Source: Planctomycetota bacterium
GTDB lineage: Bacteria > Planctomycetota > UBA1135 > GCA-002686595
Length of the DNA: 64,000 bases
Reading direction: 5' to 3'
NCBI GenBank assembly: GCA_021413885.1
Contig: JAIOPM010000046.1
Span: forward strand, 1-64,000
The notes beneath the pieces are model-generated. The model was not told the DNA's origin, did not search any database, and worked only from the letters and a program-made list of their open reading frames with translations. Shown in pieces: positions 25,477 through 34,207 of the stretch. Within the stretch, counting starts at the first letter, position 1. Each line of letters starts with the position of its first letter. The position numbers and the translations under genes were made by a program.

Positions 25477-27141
25477 CTACGGGATGAACGTCACCTGCAG
25501 GCCGTCGGAGAAGTTGAATCCGCTTCCGCCGCCTGCGACGTCGCGGAACCAACACTGGAAGTTCCACGTGCTGCCGACCGCGATCAGCGAGGACCACGGA
25601 CTCGCCTGGATGGAGAAGTCGACGTCGACGACGCCGCCCGCGCTTGCAGGGGTCGGAGCACCGACGCGCTTGATGGGCGACCCGACACATTGGAAGCCGT
25701 TGCCGAATGGGATCTGCGCCTGAGTCTGGCTGGTCATGAACATCGCCGGCTTGTTGGCCGGAACGTGGTCCGCGATCAGGTTCAAGTCGTTCGCGACGAA
25801 CGACGCGTAGCCGCTCGCGCGCGCGGTTGCGGCGCTTCCCGTCGAGTTGACCGTCGACGTGCAGTAGTTCGAGATCTTGGGCTCGAGCGAGAAGACGTAG
25901 ACGGCCCCCTTCCCCGATGAGGCGTACGAGGCCGCGCCGGCATAGTCGAAGCGTCCGTCACCGTCGACGTCGCCGAGCAGCGCGAAGCGCAGTCCGAACT
26001 CGTCGCTTCCGCCGTACGTGCGCATCAAGCGAAGGAGGTGACCGTCGAAGCCCGAGAAGAGCTTCCCGCCGCCCAAATGGGGAGAAGCGGGATCTTCGTC
26101 GGTGCGTTCCCCTACCAGGAAGTCGTCGAAGCCGTCGCCGTCGTAGTCGCCGCCGGCACCGATGTAGTAGCCGAAGCCCTGAAACGCCGTCGTGCCCGTC
26201 AGGGTGAAGAGCACGCTCCCGTCCGCACCGGAGCGAACCACGACTCGACCCGCGTCGAACGCACCCCCGGGCGCTACGTACTGCACCTCGCTCGAGATCA
26301 CGTCGGGGACCCCGTCGTTGTTCACGTCGCCCGCACCGGCGCCGAAGATCCCGCTGCCGAGTGGGTGGACGAACTCGGTGAGCGTATTGCCCGTTGCGCC
26401 GGAGTAGACGCGCATGCGGCCCGCGATCGTCACGTCGTCGCCGGACAGGTTGATGAAGAAGTCGCGAACGCCGTCGCCGTCGAAATCACCGAACGTGTCC
26501 ACGCCGCCGCCGACGCCTTGACCCGGAGTTCCGACGATGTCGTAGAGCACCGCTGCGTTCGCGCCGGAATGAACGGTCACGCGCCCCGCCCCGACTCCGC
26601 CGAGGGTGCTCTGGTAGTACGCGACCGCGAAGTCGTCGTGTCCGTCCGCGTCGAGATCGCCGAGCCCGACGACGCACGTCGCCGTCGGTGACGTCAGGTC
26701 GCCGACGAGAGTGTGGAGCGGCGCGCCCGTCGCGCCCGAGTAGACGCGCACCGCACCGTTCGTGTCGCCGGGACCCCAGTTCCTCGAACCGACGATCACG
26801 TCATCGAAACCGTCCGCATCGACATCGCCGGCACCGCCGACGACGAAGCCGTAGTTCTCGCCGATCGCATCGCCGGAGAACTGATGGAGCATGGCCCCGT
26901 TCACACCGGAGAAGACCTTCACCTTGCCGGGAACCGGCGTGATCAACGGCGTCGGCTCGCCGGCGACGATGTCGAGGATCCCATCCGCATTGACGTCGCC
27001 GGCGCACTTCATGTCACTGCCGAGGTGCGACAGCGTGCTCGGCCCGAATACGGAAACCAGCTTGAGCTGAGCAACCGCGGGCGCGGCGCAGATCGGAATC
27101 ACGGCGAATCGAATCGCAAGACGCATGACGTCACGAATCAT
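25477..27141 (-). CDS. Secreted FG-GAP repeat (integrin-like beta-propeller) protein
   Basis: 554 residues. A signal peptide covers about 1-24. Seven FG-GAP-type repeats follow, each with a calcium loop such as DVNADGILD, DVDADGFDD, DLDADGHDD, DFDGDGVRD, DVNNDGVPD, DYDGDGFDD and DVDGDGRFD, usually followed by VYSG or similar; seven repeats would close one beta-propeller. From about residue 432 a C-terminal module begins SNYCTSTVNSTGS and ends FNFSDGLQVTFIP; the same module forms the whole mature part of the protein at 35344-35814. The start is ATG at 27141, with GGAG 7 bases upstream. It is probably extracellular or cell-surface, but the ligand is unknown. Confidence 0.85.
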   Translation of the reverse strand: MIRDVMRLAIRFAVIPICAAPAVAQLKLVSVFGPSTLSHLGSDMKCAGDVNADGILDIVAGEPTPLITPVPGKVKVFSGVNGAMLHQFSGDAIGENYGFVVGGAGDVDADGFDDVIVGSRNWGPGDTNGAVRVYSGATGAPLHTLVGDLTSPTATCVVGLGDLDADGHDDFAVAYYQSTLGGVGAGRVTVHSGANAAVLYDIVGTPGQGVGGGVDTFGDFDGDGVRDFFINLSGDDVTIAGRMRVYSGATGNTLTEFVHPLGSGIFGAGAGDVNNDGVPDVISSEVQYVAPGGAFDAGRVVVRSGADGSVLFTLTGTTAFQGFGYYIGAGGDYDGDGFDDFLVGERTDEDPASPHLGGGKLFSGFDGHLLRLMRTYGGSDEFGLRFALLGDVDGDGRFDYAGAASYASSGKGAVYVFSLEPKISNYCTSTVNSTGSAATARASGYASFVANDLNLIADHVPANKPAMFMTSQTQAQIPFGNGFQCVGSPIKRVGAPTPASAGGVVDVDFSIQASPWSSLIAVGSTWNFQCWFRDVAGGGSGFNFSDGLQVTFIP

Positions 27142-27260
27142 GGCGGAACTCCAGAGTGAGGAATGCGCCCTGCACGTTTTAGGGCCGAGCGCTGCGGGCC
27201 GTCTCTCTGATCCAGAGCCTACACCCAGCGCCCGAAGCGCACCACGCGATCGACCGGTGG

Positions 27261-28424
27261 TCAGCTCTCGCGCAACACGACGCGGATGTCGTGGGCGGGG
27301 AGCTCCTCGAAGTACTGGAGCGCGGGCACCGAGACTTCGAGCGGCTTCGCGCCCGGCGCGACGAGGCCGCGCGCTTGGAGGTGCGCAACCAGTGCGGCGG
27401 GGAACGCGGTGCCGCGCTCCATCGCGGTGAAGCCGGTCTTCGCGTCGTGACGCTCGAAGACGTCGTATTGGAGCTTCACGGCCTTCTTCCCGCGCTTGCC
27501 GATCACCGTCGTACGCAGCAACACGATGTCGCGCATCTTGGGGAAGTCGAGGTGCGTCTCGAACAGCGCGCGCAACGTCGCTCGCGGTTCGAACGTGCGG
27601 CCGCCGTGGCGGAGCTCGTGCTCGAACGCGCCGATCCCGAACAACATCCGGATCATCGCCCAGTGACCCGGATAACGCAGGGTCTTGTAGTCGTACGTCG
27701 TCAGCTTGCCCTTCCACGTCTCGGGGCACGTGCTCGTGCCGCCCGACGTCACGGCGGCTTCGAGGACACCGAGGTCGCCGAAGTCGAGTTCCTCGATCTC
27801 GCCGAGCGTCGGCACGTCGACGCGCTTCTTTTCGCGCAGGAATTCGCCGAGCCCGGAGTATTCGTTGGCGAGACCTTCGAAGTTGAAGACGAGCTTGTAC
27901 GCAAGCGGTCCGATCGGTTTCGCGGGCAAGCCGCCGCAACGCACATGGACATGCTCCGCGCGCTCCAGCACCGCGACGCCGTGCGCCGCGAGGTGATTGC
28001 CGAGCCCGGGCGCGAGGCCGCAGTCGGGCACGATGCTGACGCCGGCCTTCTTCGCCTTCGCGTGCAGCGCGAGTTCCGCGCGCACGACGTTGGTGTTGCC
28101 GCCGAGGTCGAGGAACGAACTTTTCGCTTCGATCGCCGCCGCCGCGAGCGCCGCGTTGAACTTGTACGGCACCGCCGAGAGCGTCACGCGACTGCCGCGC
28201 ATCGCCGCGCGCGCGTCGGCGGTCTTCGCGACGTCGCAACGGCGCGCGTCGAACGCGCAACGCGTCTTCGGCAGCAGCTTCTTCAAACGCTTCGCCGCCG
28301 CGACGGCGACGCCTTCGTCCGAGTCGGCGAGCACGATGCGCTCGGCCTCGCCGTTCTTCGCCAAGTCGTAGGCCAACGCGACGCCTTGGCGGCCCGCGCC
28401 GAGAACCGTGTAGCTGAAAGTCAT
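27261..28424 (-). CDS. Saccharopine dehydrogenase-like NAD(P)-binding protein
   Basis: 387 residues. The N-terminus YTVLGAGRQGVALAYDLAKN is a Rossmann fold with the GxGxxG fingerprint and acidic DSDEG after strand 2. The later part, SFLDLGGNTNVVRAELALHA and IVPDCGLAPGLGNHLAAHG, matches the saccharopine dehydrogenase / L-lysine 6-dehydrogenase group. Its usual reactions are reductive or oxidative steps at the lysine side chain, but the substrate here is not certain. The ATG at 28424 has GGAGCGACGGATC upstream. It follows the ATPase gene by 49 bases, with a possible -10 box of its own between them. Confidence 0.85.
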   Translation of the reverse strand: MTFSYTVLGAGRQGVALAYDLAKNGEAERIVLADSDEGVAVAAAKRLKKLLPKTRCAFDARRCDVAKTADARAAMRGSRVTLSAVPYKFNAALAAAAIEAKSSFLDLGGNTNVVRAELALHAKAKKAGVSIVPDCGLAPGLGNHLAAHGVAVLERAEHVHVRCGGLPAKPIGPLAYKLVFNFEGLANEYSGLGEFLREKKRVDVPTLGEIEELDFGDLGVLEAAVTSGGTSTCPETWKGKLTTYDYKTLRYPGHWAMIRMLFGIGAFEHELRHGGRTFEPRATLRALFETHLDFPKMRDIVLLRTTVIGKRGKKAVKLQYDVFERHDAKTGFTAMERGTAFPAALVAHLQARGLVAPGAKPLEVSVPALQYFEELPAHDIRVVLRES

Positions 28425-28452
28425 GATCCGTCGCTCCGCAAAGGGGGCGCGG

Positions 28453-28458
28453 AGCATA
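28453..28458 (-). promoter_or_regulatory. Candidate -10 box (TATGCT) for the saccharopine-dehydrogenase-like gene
   Basis: TATGCT on the minus strand, 28 bases before the ATG at 28424, followed by CCGCGCCCC. It resembles TAGGCT and TAGTCT at the plus-strand promoters of 31548 and 33161. No -35 box is evident. Confidence 0.3.
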
Positions 28459-28473
28459 TCGAGCCCGCGTCGT

Positions 28474-31014
28474 TCAGTCGCGCACCAACCAGTTCGGGCG
28501 GAAGAGCTTGAGCAACTCGAACCAACCGAGGCTCGCGAAACCGGCGACCATCGCGAGCGCGGCGGAAACGAAGTCGACCGCGCCGAAGTGGAAGAGCTCG
28601 CGCAGGAACGGAAGCGTGAGCGCGGCGACCAACGTCGACGCCGCGCCGACGATCACGATCCACGCCGCGGTGTTCTTCACGCCGAGCGACGCGAACAGTC
28701 CGCGTTGCCACGAGCGATTGACCAGGATCAGCGCGACGTTGCCCGCGATCAGCGCCGCGAAAGCCAACGCACGCGCCCGCGCTTCGCCGCCGCCGCGCGC
28801 GAGCTCGAAGCCGAAGATCGCCAACGTCACCGCGAGCAGGCCGAGGCCCTGCGCGAGCGACACACCGAGCAACCGCCGATCGAAGAGCCCCGCGCCCGCG
28901 CGGCGCGGCGGACGACGCATCGTGTCGGGCGCCTCGGGCTCGGCCTCGAACGCGATCGCGCACGCGGGATCGATCAGGAGCTCGAGGAAGACGATGTGCA
29001 CCGGGAAGAGCACCAGCGGCCAACCGAAGAACACCGGCAACAACGAGAGCCCCGCGATCGGCACGTGCACCGCGACGACGTACGCCATCGCGCGCCGCAG
29101 GTTGTCGTAGATGCGGCGGCCGAGCCGCACCGCGCCGACGATCGAGGTGAAGTCGTCGTCGGTGACCACCAACGCCGCCGCTTCGCGCGCGACGTCGGTT
29201 CCGCGCCCGCCCATCGCCACGCCGATGTGCGCGGCCTTCAACGCCGGCGCGTCGTTCACCCCGTCGCCGGTCATCGCGACGATCTCGCCTCTCGCGCGCA
29301 GAGCGCGCACGAGACGCAGCTTCTGCTCGGGCACGACGCGCGCGAACACCGACGTGCGTTCGATGCGCGCATCGAGCGCTTCGTCCGAGAGCGCGTCGAG
29401 TTCCTTGCCGGTGATCAACGCGTGCTCGCGCGGCAAACCGATGCGCGCCGCAATCGCGCGCGCGGTGTCCGGCGAATCGCCGGTGATCATCACGACGCGC
29501 ACGCCGGCCTCCGCGCACTCCTTCACCGCCGCCGGCACGCCGGCGCGCACCGGATCCTCGAGACCGACCATGCCGACGAGCTCGAAATCGAAATCGTGTT
29601 GTCCCGCCGGCAGCGTCGCGGCGCCGAACCACGCGCGCGCGACCGCGAGCACGCGCAACCCGCGCGAACCCATCTCGGCGAGGCTCGCGCGCACGCGAGC
29701 GAGCGCCGCCGCGTCGAGATGGCAGATGTCCGCGATCGCCTCGGGCGCGCCCTTCGCGGCGACGACCAGCCGCTCGCCGTCGGGCGAACGCCACACGTGC
29801 GCGACCGAGAGCAGCTCGGGCGACAGCGGATACTCGCGCACGAGCGTCCATTCGTCGTGCAGGTGCTCGGTGCCCGCGAGCTTCTCCTTCGCGAGTCGGT
29901 GGAACGCTTGCTCCATCGGATCGAAAGGATCGCGCTGGCTCGCGAGCACGCCGAACTCGAGCACCTCGTGCACCGCTTCCGGCAACGGACCTTCCGCGAC
30001 GACGTGGGCCGCGCTCGCCGACGCGAGCTGCTCGATGCGCATCCGGTTCTCGGTCAGCGTGCCGGTCTTGTCGGCGCACAACACGGTCGCCGCGCCGAGC
30101 GCTTCGACCGCGGGCAAGCGCCGCGCGAGCACGCCGCTCTTCGAGAGCCGCCACGCACCGAGCGCCATGAACACCGTCAGCACGACGGGGAATTCCTCGG
30201 GGAGGATCGCCATCGCCAACGCGATGCCGGCGAGCACGCCTTGCAGCCAATCGCCGCGCAGCAAACCGTAGACGACCACCAACACGACGCACGCCGAGAC
30301 ACCGAGGATCGCGACCGTGCGCACGATGCGCGCGACCTCGAGCTGCAACGGCGTCTTGCCGCTCTCGACTCCGGCCAACGCCGCGCCGATGCGCCCCATT
30401 TCGCTCTTCGCGCCCGTCGCGCGCACTTCCGCGAGGCCGTGGCCGCGCGCGACCAGCGTGCCCGCGTAGACGAACGGCTGGTCGTCGCCGCCGGGCCGCG
30501 GATCGGCCGCGGCCTCGCCGCCGACGCGTTTGCGGACGAGCACCGATTCGCCGGTCAACAGCGACTCGTCGACCTCGAGATGCGCCGAGTCGACGAGACG
30601 CGCGTCGGCCGCGATGCGGTCGCCCTCCGCGAGCACGAGCAGATCGCCGCGCACGACGTCGCGACCCGCGATGCGTCGACGCTCGCCGTCGCGCACGACC
30701 AACGCGCGTGGGCTCGACAGGTCGCGCAGCGCGGCGAGCGCGTGCTCGGTCTTGCGCTCCTGCGCCAGCGTGATCGCGATCACGACGAGCACGAACGACA
30801 GCAGCGTCAGCGCCTCCGCACGGTCGCCGAGGACGAGGTAGATCCCGCCGGCCGCGAGCAGGAGCAGCAACATCGGCTCGCGGAGGACGGCAAGAACGCT
30901 GCGCGCGAAACCCTTCGGTTGGTCGCGCTGCAACGCGTTCGGTCCGTCGGCGGCGAGCCGCGATGCCGCTTCGCTCGCCGAGAGTCCGATCGACGCGGGA
31001 GCGGACTCGAGCAT
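28474..31014 (-). CDS. P2-type cation-transporting ATPase
   Basis: 846 residues. It should pump cations, most likely Ca2+ or Mn2+, across the cytoplasmic membrane. The actuator motif is LLTGES, the phosphorylation site is CADKTGTLTEN (Asp near 315), and the hinge is MTGDGVNDAPALK. Ten membrane helices are arranged as M1-M2, M3-M4, M5-M10. M4 carries AILPEEFPVVLTVF, where SERCA-type pumps have PEGLP, and M5-M6 keep ELLIDPACAIAFE, both near the ion site. It lacks the heavy-metal CPC motif. The ATG at 31014 lies 8 bases after TAGCAT, suggesting a leaderless mRNA. Confidence 0.9.
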   Translation of the reverse strand: MLESAPASIGLSASEAASRLAADGPNALQRDQPKGFARSVLAVLREPMLLLLLAAGGIYLVLGDRAEALTLLSFVLVVIAITLAQERKTEHALAALRDLSSPRALVVRDGERRRIAGRDVVRGDLLVLAEGDRIAADARLVDSAHLEVDESLLTGESVLVRKRVGGEAAADPRPGGDDQPFVYAGTLVARGHGLAEVRATGAKSEMGRIGAALAGVESGKTPLQLEVARIVRTVAILGVSACVVLVVVYGLLRGDWLQGVLAGIALAMAILPEEFPVVLTVFMALGAWRLSKSGVLARRLPAVEALGAATVLCADKTGTLTENRMRIEQLASASAAHVVAEGPLPEAVHEVLEFGVLASQRDPFDPMEQAFHRLAKEKLAGTEHLHDEWTLVREYPLSPELLSVAHVWRSPDGERLVVAAKGAPEAIADICHLDAAALARVRASLAEMGSRGLRVLAVARAWFGAATLPAGQHDFDFELVGMVGLEDPVRAGVPAAVKECAEAGVRVVMITGDSPDTARAIAARIGLPREHALITGKELDALSDEALDARIERTSVFARVVPEQKLRLVRALRARGEIVAMTGDGVNDAPALKAAHIGVAMGGRGTDVAREAAALVVTDDDFTSIVGAVRLGRRIYDNLRRAMAYVVAVHVPIAGLSLLPVFFGWPLVLFPVHIVFLELLIDPACAIAFEAEPEAPDTMRRPPRRAGAGLFDRRLLGVSLAQGLGLLAVTLAIFGFELARGGGEARARALAFAALIAGNVALILVNRSWQRGLFASLGVKNTAAWIVIVGAASTLVAALTLPFLRELFHFGAVDFVSAALAMVAGFASLGWFELLKLFRPNWLVRD

Positions 31015-31022
31015 GCGCTCGC

Positions 31023-31028
31023 ATGCTA
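31023..31028 (-). promoter_or_regulatory. Candidate -10 box (TAGCAT) of the ATPase gene, leaderless spacing
   Basis: TAGCAT on the minus strand, 8 bases before the ATG at 31014; no Shine-Dalgarno sequence fits between them. Confidence 0.35.
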
Positions 31029-31112
31029 GCCTGGCGCTCCGCCGAGCTACGTGCGCAGCCTCGAACGAACGAGTTCGTAGGGCGCGGGATCGGTAGTTCC
31101 AGGGAGAGAACG

Positions 31113-31505
31113 ATGGCGAAGAAGAAGCAGAAGCCCGCGGTCGGTTCGATCGCGTGGCGCGATCTCACGGTGAAGGATGCAGACAGCGTCGGTGAGTTCT
31201 ACGCGAAGGTCGTCGGTTGGAAGGTCGAGCCCGTCGAGATGGGCGGCTACCGCGACTACTGCATGGTTCCACCCGGCGCGAAAGCGCCCGAAGCCGGCGT
31301 GTGCCACAAGCGCGGCGTGAACGCGAAGTTCCCGTCGCAGTGGCTGATGTACATCGTCGTCGCGGACATCGAGAAATCGCTCGCGCACTGCGCGAAGCTC
31401 GGCGGCGAACAACTGACGCCGGTGACCGCGCTCGGCAACGGACTCTTCGCAGTGATCCGCGACCCGGCCGGAGCGGTTTGCGCGTTGTACGAAGTCCGCG
31501 ACTGA
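31113..31505 (+). CDS. VOC-family (glyoxalase/bleomycin-resistance fold) protein
   Basis: 130 residues, one full VOC unit of two beta-alpha-beta-beta-beta modules: AWRDLTVKDADSVGEFYAKV in the first and WLMYIVVADIEKSLAHCAKL in the second, ending FAVIRDPAGAVCALYEV. The start MAKKKQKPAVGSIAW has AGGGAGAG upstream. Such proteins can be metal-dependent lyases, dioxygenases or binding proteins; the ligand set is not clear enough to choose. It is transcribed divergently from the ATPase gene. Confidence 0.85.
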   Translation: MAKKKQKPAVGSIAWRDLTVKDADSVGEFYAKVVGWKVEPVEMGGYRDYCMVPPGAKAPEAGVCHKRGVNAKFPSQWLMYIVVADIEKSLAHCAKLGGEQLTPVTALGNGLFAVIRDPAGAVCALYEVRD

Positions 31506-31524
31506 CTTCGTTCGTCGTTCTGGC

Positions 31525-31553
31525 TTGGAGTCGCGCACGTCGCTGCGTAGGCT
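31525..31553 (+). promoter_or_regulatory. Promoter of proS (TTGGAG-17-TAGGCT)
   Basis: -35 TTGGAG at 31525-31530 and -10 TAGGCT at 31548-31553, spaced 17 bases. CTCCGCCC follows the -10 box, as at 33161. Confidence 0.55.
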
Positions 31554-31634
31554 CTCCGCCCCTCGCACGCGCGGCCGCGGACTCGAATGGACGAGCCCGC
31601 GGGTTCAACGCAGCGCTCGCGCGTCGAGGTGCAC

Positions 31635-33122
31635 ATGGCTGAAGTGGTGATCGCGACGCGCGCGAAGGATTACGCGCAGTGGTATCAGGACGTGATCGCG
31701 GCGGCCGAGCTCGCCGAAGCGGCGGGCGTCGTGCGCGGCTGCATGGTCGTGCGGCCGCACGGTTGGGCGATCTGGGAGAAGATCCAGGCCGAGCTCGACC
31801 GTCGCTTCAAGGAAACCGGTCACCAGAACGCGGCGTTTCCGATGCTGATCCCGCTGTCGTTCCTGCAAAAGGAAGCGCAGCACGCGACCGGCTTCGCGAT
31901 GGAGTGCGCGGTCGTCACGCACGCGGGCTTGCGAGCCGTCGACGGTAAGATCGAGCTGAAGAGCGAACTCGAGGAGCCGTACGTCGTCCGTCCGACGTCG
32001 GAAACGATCATCGGTCATTTCTTCGCGAAATGGATCGACTCGTATCGCGACTTGCCGCTCCTGCTCAATCAATGGTGCAGCGTGATGCGTTGGGAACTGC
32101 GCACGCGCTTGTTCCTGCGCACCGCGGAGTTCTGGTGGCAAGAAGGTCACACCGCGCACGCGTCGCACGAGGATGCGCTCGAGGAAGTGCTGCGGATGCT
32201 CGAGGTCTATCGCGACGTCTACGAGAACGTCCTCGCGATCCCGGTGATCAAGGGCATCAAGACGGCGAACGAGCGCTTCGCCGGCGCGCTCGAGACGTAT
32301 TGCGTCGAAGCGTTGATGCAGGACGGCAAGTCGCTGCAAGGCGCGACCAGTCACGACCTCGGCCAGAACTTCGGCCGCGCGTTCAACGTCACCTTCCAGA
32401 ACAAGGAAGGCGTGCGCGATTTCGTGTGGCAGACCTCGTGGGGTTGCACGACGCGCACCATCGGCGCGTTGATCATGGTGCACTCCGACGACAACGGACT
32501 GGTGCTCCCGCCGAAGGTGGCGCCGATCCACGTCGCGATCGTGCCGATCTATCGCAAGGACGAGGAAAAGGAGCGCGTCCTCGAAGTCGCGCACCGGATC
32601 GCTCGAGAGCTGCGCGAGGACGGACTCGTCGTGAAGGTCGACGACCGCGAAGGGATGAAGCCCGGCGCGAAGTACTACGAGTGGGAGCGCAAGGGCGTCC
32701 CGCTGCGCGTCGAGGTCGGCCCGCGCGACATCGAAGCGAACACCGTCGTCGCCAAGTTGCGCGCGTGCGACGACCAGAAGAAGACGATCCCGATGGCGAG
32801 CCTCGGCGTCGAGGTCGGCAAGTTGCTCGACTTCTTGCAGAAGGCGCTCTACGACCGCGCGCTCGCCTTCCGCACCGCGAACACCGTCCACGTCGACTCG
32901 TGGTCGGACTTCGTCGACGTCTTCAAGGACGAACGCAACTCGAAGTTCGTGTACGCGCACTGGGACGGCACGACCGAGACCGAACTCGCGATCAAGGAAG
33001 CGACCAAGGCGACGATCCGCTGCATTCCGCTGCCGGATCAGGGCCTCACCGTCGAGCCGGGCAAGTGCGTCAAGACGGGCAACCCGTCGGCGCAACGCGT
33101 GCTCTTCGCCAAGAACTATTGA
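31635..33122 (+). CDS. proS: Prolyl-tRNA synthetase, archaeal/eukaryal type (ProS type 3)
   Basis: 495 residues from the ATG at 31635; an in-frame ATG at 31587 would add 16. It charges tRNA-Pro with proline. The protein is short and lacks the editing insertion of typical bacterial ProRS. Class II motif 2 region is MRWELRTRLFLRTAEFWWQEGHTAH, quoted only in part by WWQEGHTAH; the preceding VVRPTSETIIG and the motif 3 region WGCTTRTIGAL are also clear. The anticodon-binding domain begins near VAPIHVAIVPIY, and a C-terminal zinc-binding-like domain ends the protein. This form is found in several bacterial phyla. Confidence 0.93.
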   Translation: MAEVVIATRAKDYAQWYQDVIAAAELAEAAGVVRGCMVVRPHGWAIWEKIQAELDRRFKETGHQNAAFPMLIPLSFLQKEAQHATGFAMECAVVTHAGLRAVDGKIELKSELEEPYVVRPTSETIIGHFFAKWIDSYRDLPLLLNQWCSVMRWELRTRLFLRTAEFWWQEGHTAHASHEDALEEVLRMLEVYRDVYENVLAIPVIKGIKTANERFAGALETYCVEALMQDGKSLQGATSHDLGQNFGRAFNVTFQNKEGVRDFVWQTSWGCTTRTIGALIMVHSDDNGLVLPPKVAPIHVAIVPIYRKDEEKERVLEVAHRIARELREDGLVVKVDDREGMKPGAKYYEWERKGVPLRVEVGPRDIEANTVVAKLRACDDQKKTIPMASLGVEVGKLLDFLQKALYDRALAFRTANTVHVDSWSDFVDVFKDERNSKFVYAHWDGTTETELAIKEATKATIRCIPLPDQGLTVEPGKCVKTGNPSAQRVLFAKNY

Positions 33123-33160
33123 GGCACGCGAGCGCGAGGCGCGAGTCTCGACGCGAGTGG

Positions 33161-33166
33161 TAGTCT
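33161..33166 (+). promoter_or_regulatory. Candidate -10 box (TAGTCT) for the TPR-like gene
   Basis: TAGTCT followed by CTCCGCCC, the same context as the proS promoter (TAGGCT-CTCCGCCC). It overlaps a possible GTG start at 33157 and so supports the start at 33181. Confidence 0.4.
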
Positions 33167-33180
33167 CTCCGCCCGAGGTC

Positions 33181-34194
33181 GTGTCCTTCGTGCGTTCGTT
33201 CAAGGGTCTTCGTGTCGCGCCGTCGAGCTACTCGACGGTTGCGATCCTCGCCGTGTTCGCGCTCGCGACGTGGTGGAGCGCAGGAACTCCGCGCGAGAGC
33301 GCGCCCGTCGAGGCACACGACTTCGCCGATGCGCTGGAGTGCGCTCGCGCGAACGGCCGCCTCGTCGCGCTCGACTTCACGAGCGAGGAAGCGCCGTGCA
33401 GCGCCCGGTTCCGCGAGGACACACTGTGCGATCCGGCGGTGCGCGCGACGTTGGCCGACGGCTTCGTCCATCTCGAACTCGACGCGCTGCGCGAGCGAGA
33501 ACTCTTCCGCGCGTGCTTCGGTCGCGACGGTTTCTTGGCGAGCTGCGTCCTCGACGCTGATGGCGACGTCCTCGCCGAGCACGCCGGTTGGAGCGCTGCG
33601 GCGGAGCACGTCGAACGGCTCGAACGAGCGCGCGACGGCGCGTGTCGAGTCGACGCCGCGCGCGAACTCGTGTCGCTCGCGAACGACGACGGAGCGGCGT
33701 GGTTGCTCCTCGGCGAAGCGCGCGAGGCGTGTGGCAACCCGCGGCTCGCCGAGCAGGCCTTCCTTCGCGCGCTCGAACTCGCGCCAAAGGATGCGACGGT
33801 CGCCGCGAGTTCGTGCGAGCGCTTGGCGCGTTTCGCGGCGGAGCGCGGCGACGGCGTGACGGCGCGCGAGTCCCTGGCACGCCTGCATGAAATCGGCGCG
33901 ACGGGCCTCGAGGCGCGCGCGCACGTCACCGAAGGACTGCTCCGCGAGATCGAACGCACGCCGCGGCTCGCCGCCGGAGCTCTCGAACTCGCGCTCGAAT
34001 CCCTCGCCGAACCCGCGGAGCGTTCGACCGCGCTGCTGGCACTCGCGCGAGCCCAACGCGACTGCGGCGACGAGCGAGCGGCGGTCGCGACGCTCGCGCG
34101 GCTGCTCGACCACGGCTTCGATTCGATCACGCGTTCTCGCGCTCGCGATTCACTCGTCGCGTTGCAACGCGATGCACACGGCCACGACCACTAG
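33181..34194 (+). CDS. Membrane-anchored thioredoxin-like plus TPR-like protein
   Basis: About 337 residues. A hydrophobic helix near the N-terminus (STVAILAVFALATWWSA) may be an uncleaved signal. Residues 40-130 look like a thioredoxin-like domain (ANGRLVALDFTSEEAPCSAR), but the usual CxxC reads EEAPCS with only one Cys, so thiol oxidoreductase activity is unlikely. The rest (about 150-330) is Ala/Leu/Glu-rich helical repeats such as WLLLGEAREACGNPRLAEQA, consistent with TPRs. No specific family recognised. The stop codon is TAG. It lies between proS and the NHL-repeat gene. Confidence 0.65.
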   Translation: MSFVRSFKGLRVAPSSYSTVAILAVFALATWWSAGTPRESAPVEAHDFADALECARANGRLVALDFTSEEAPCSARFREDTLCDPAVRATLADGFVHLELDALRERELFRACFGRDGFLASCVLDADGDVLAEHAGWSAAAEHVERLERARDGACRVDAARELVSLANDDGAAWLLLGEAREACGNPRLAEQAFLRALELAPKDATVAASSCERLARFAAERGDGVTARESLARLHEIGATGLEARAHVTEGLLREIERTPRLAAGALELALESLAEPAERSTALLALARAQRDCGDERAAVATLARLLDHGFDSITRSRARDSLVALQRDAHGHDH

Positions 34195-34207
34195 AACTCG
34201 GACCTCC

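Noticed and set aside
28423-31029. An 868-codon plus-strand frame opposite the P-type ATPase
   Set aside because: High GC keeps the antisense frame open; it is rich in Arg, Asp, Glu, His and Gln without any motif, and the minus strand encodes a full ATPase.
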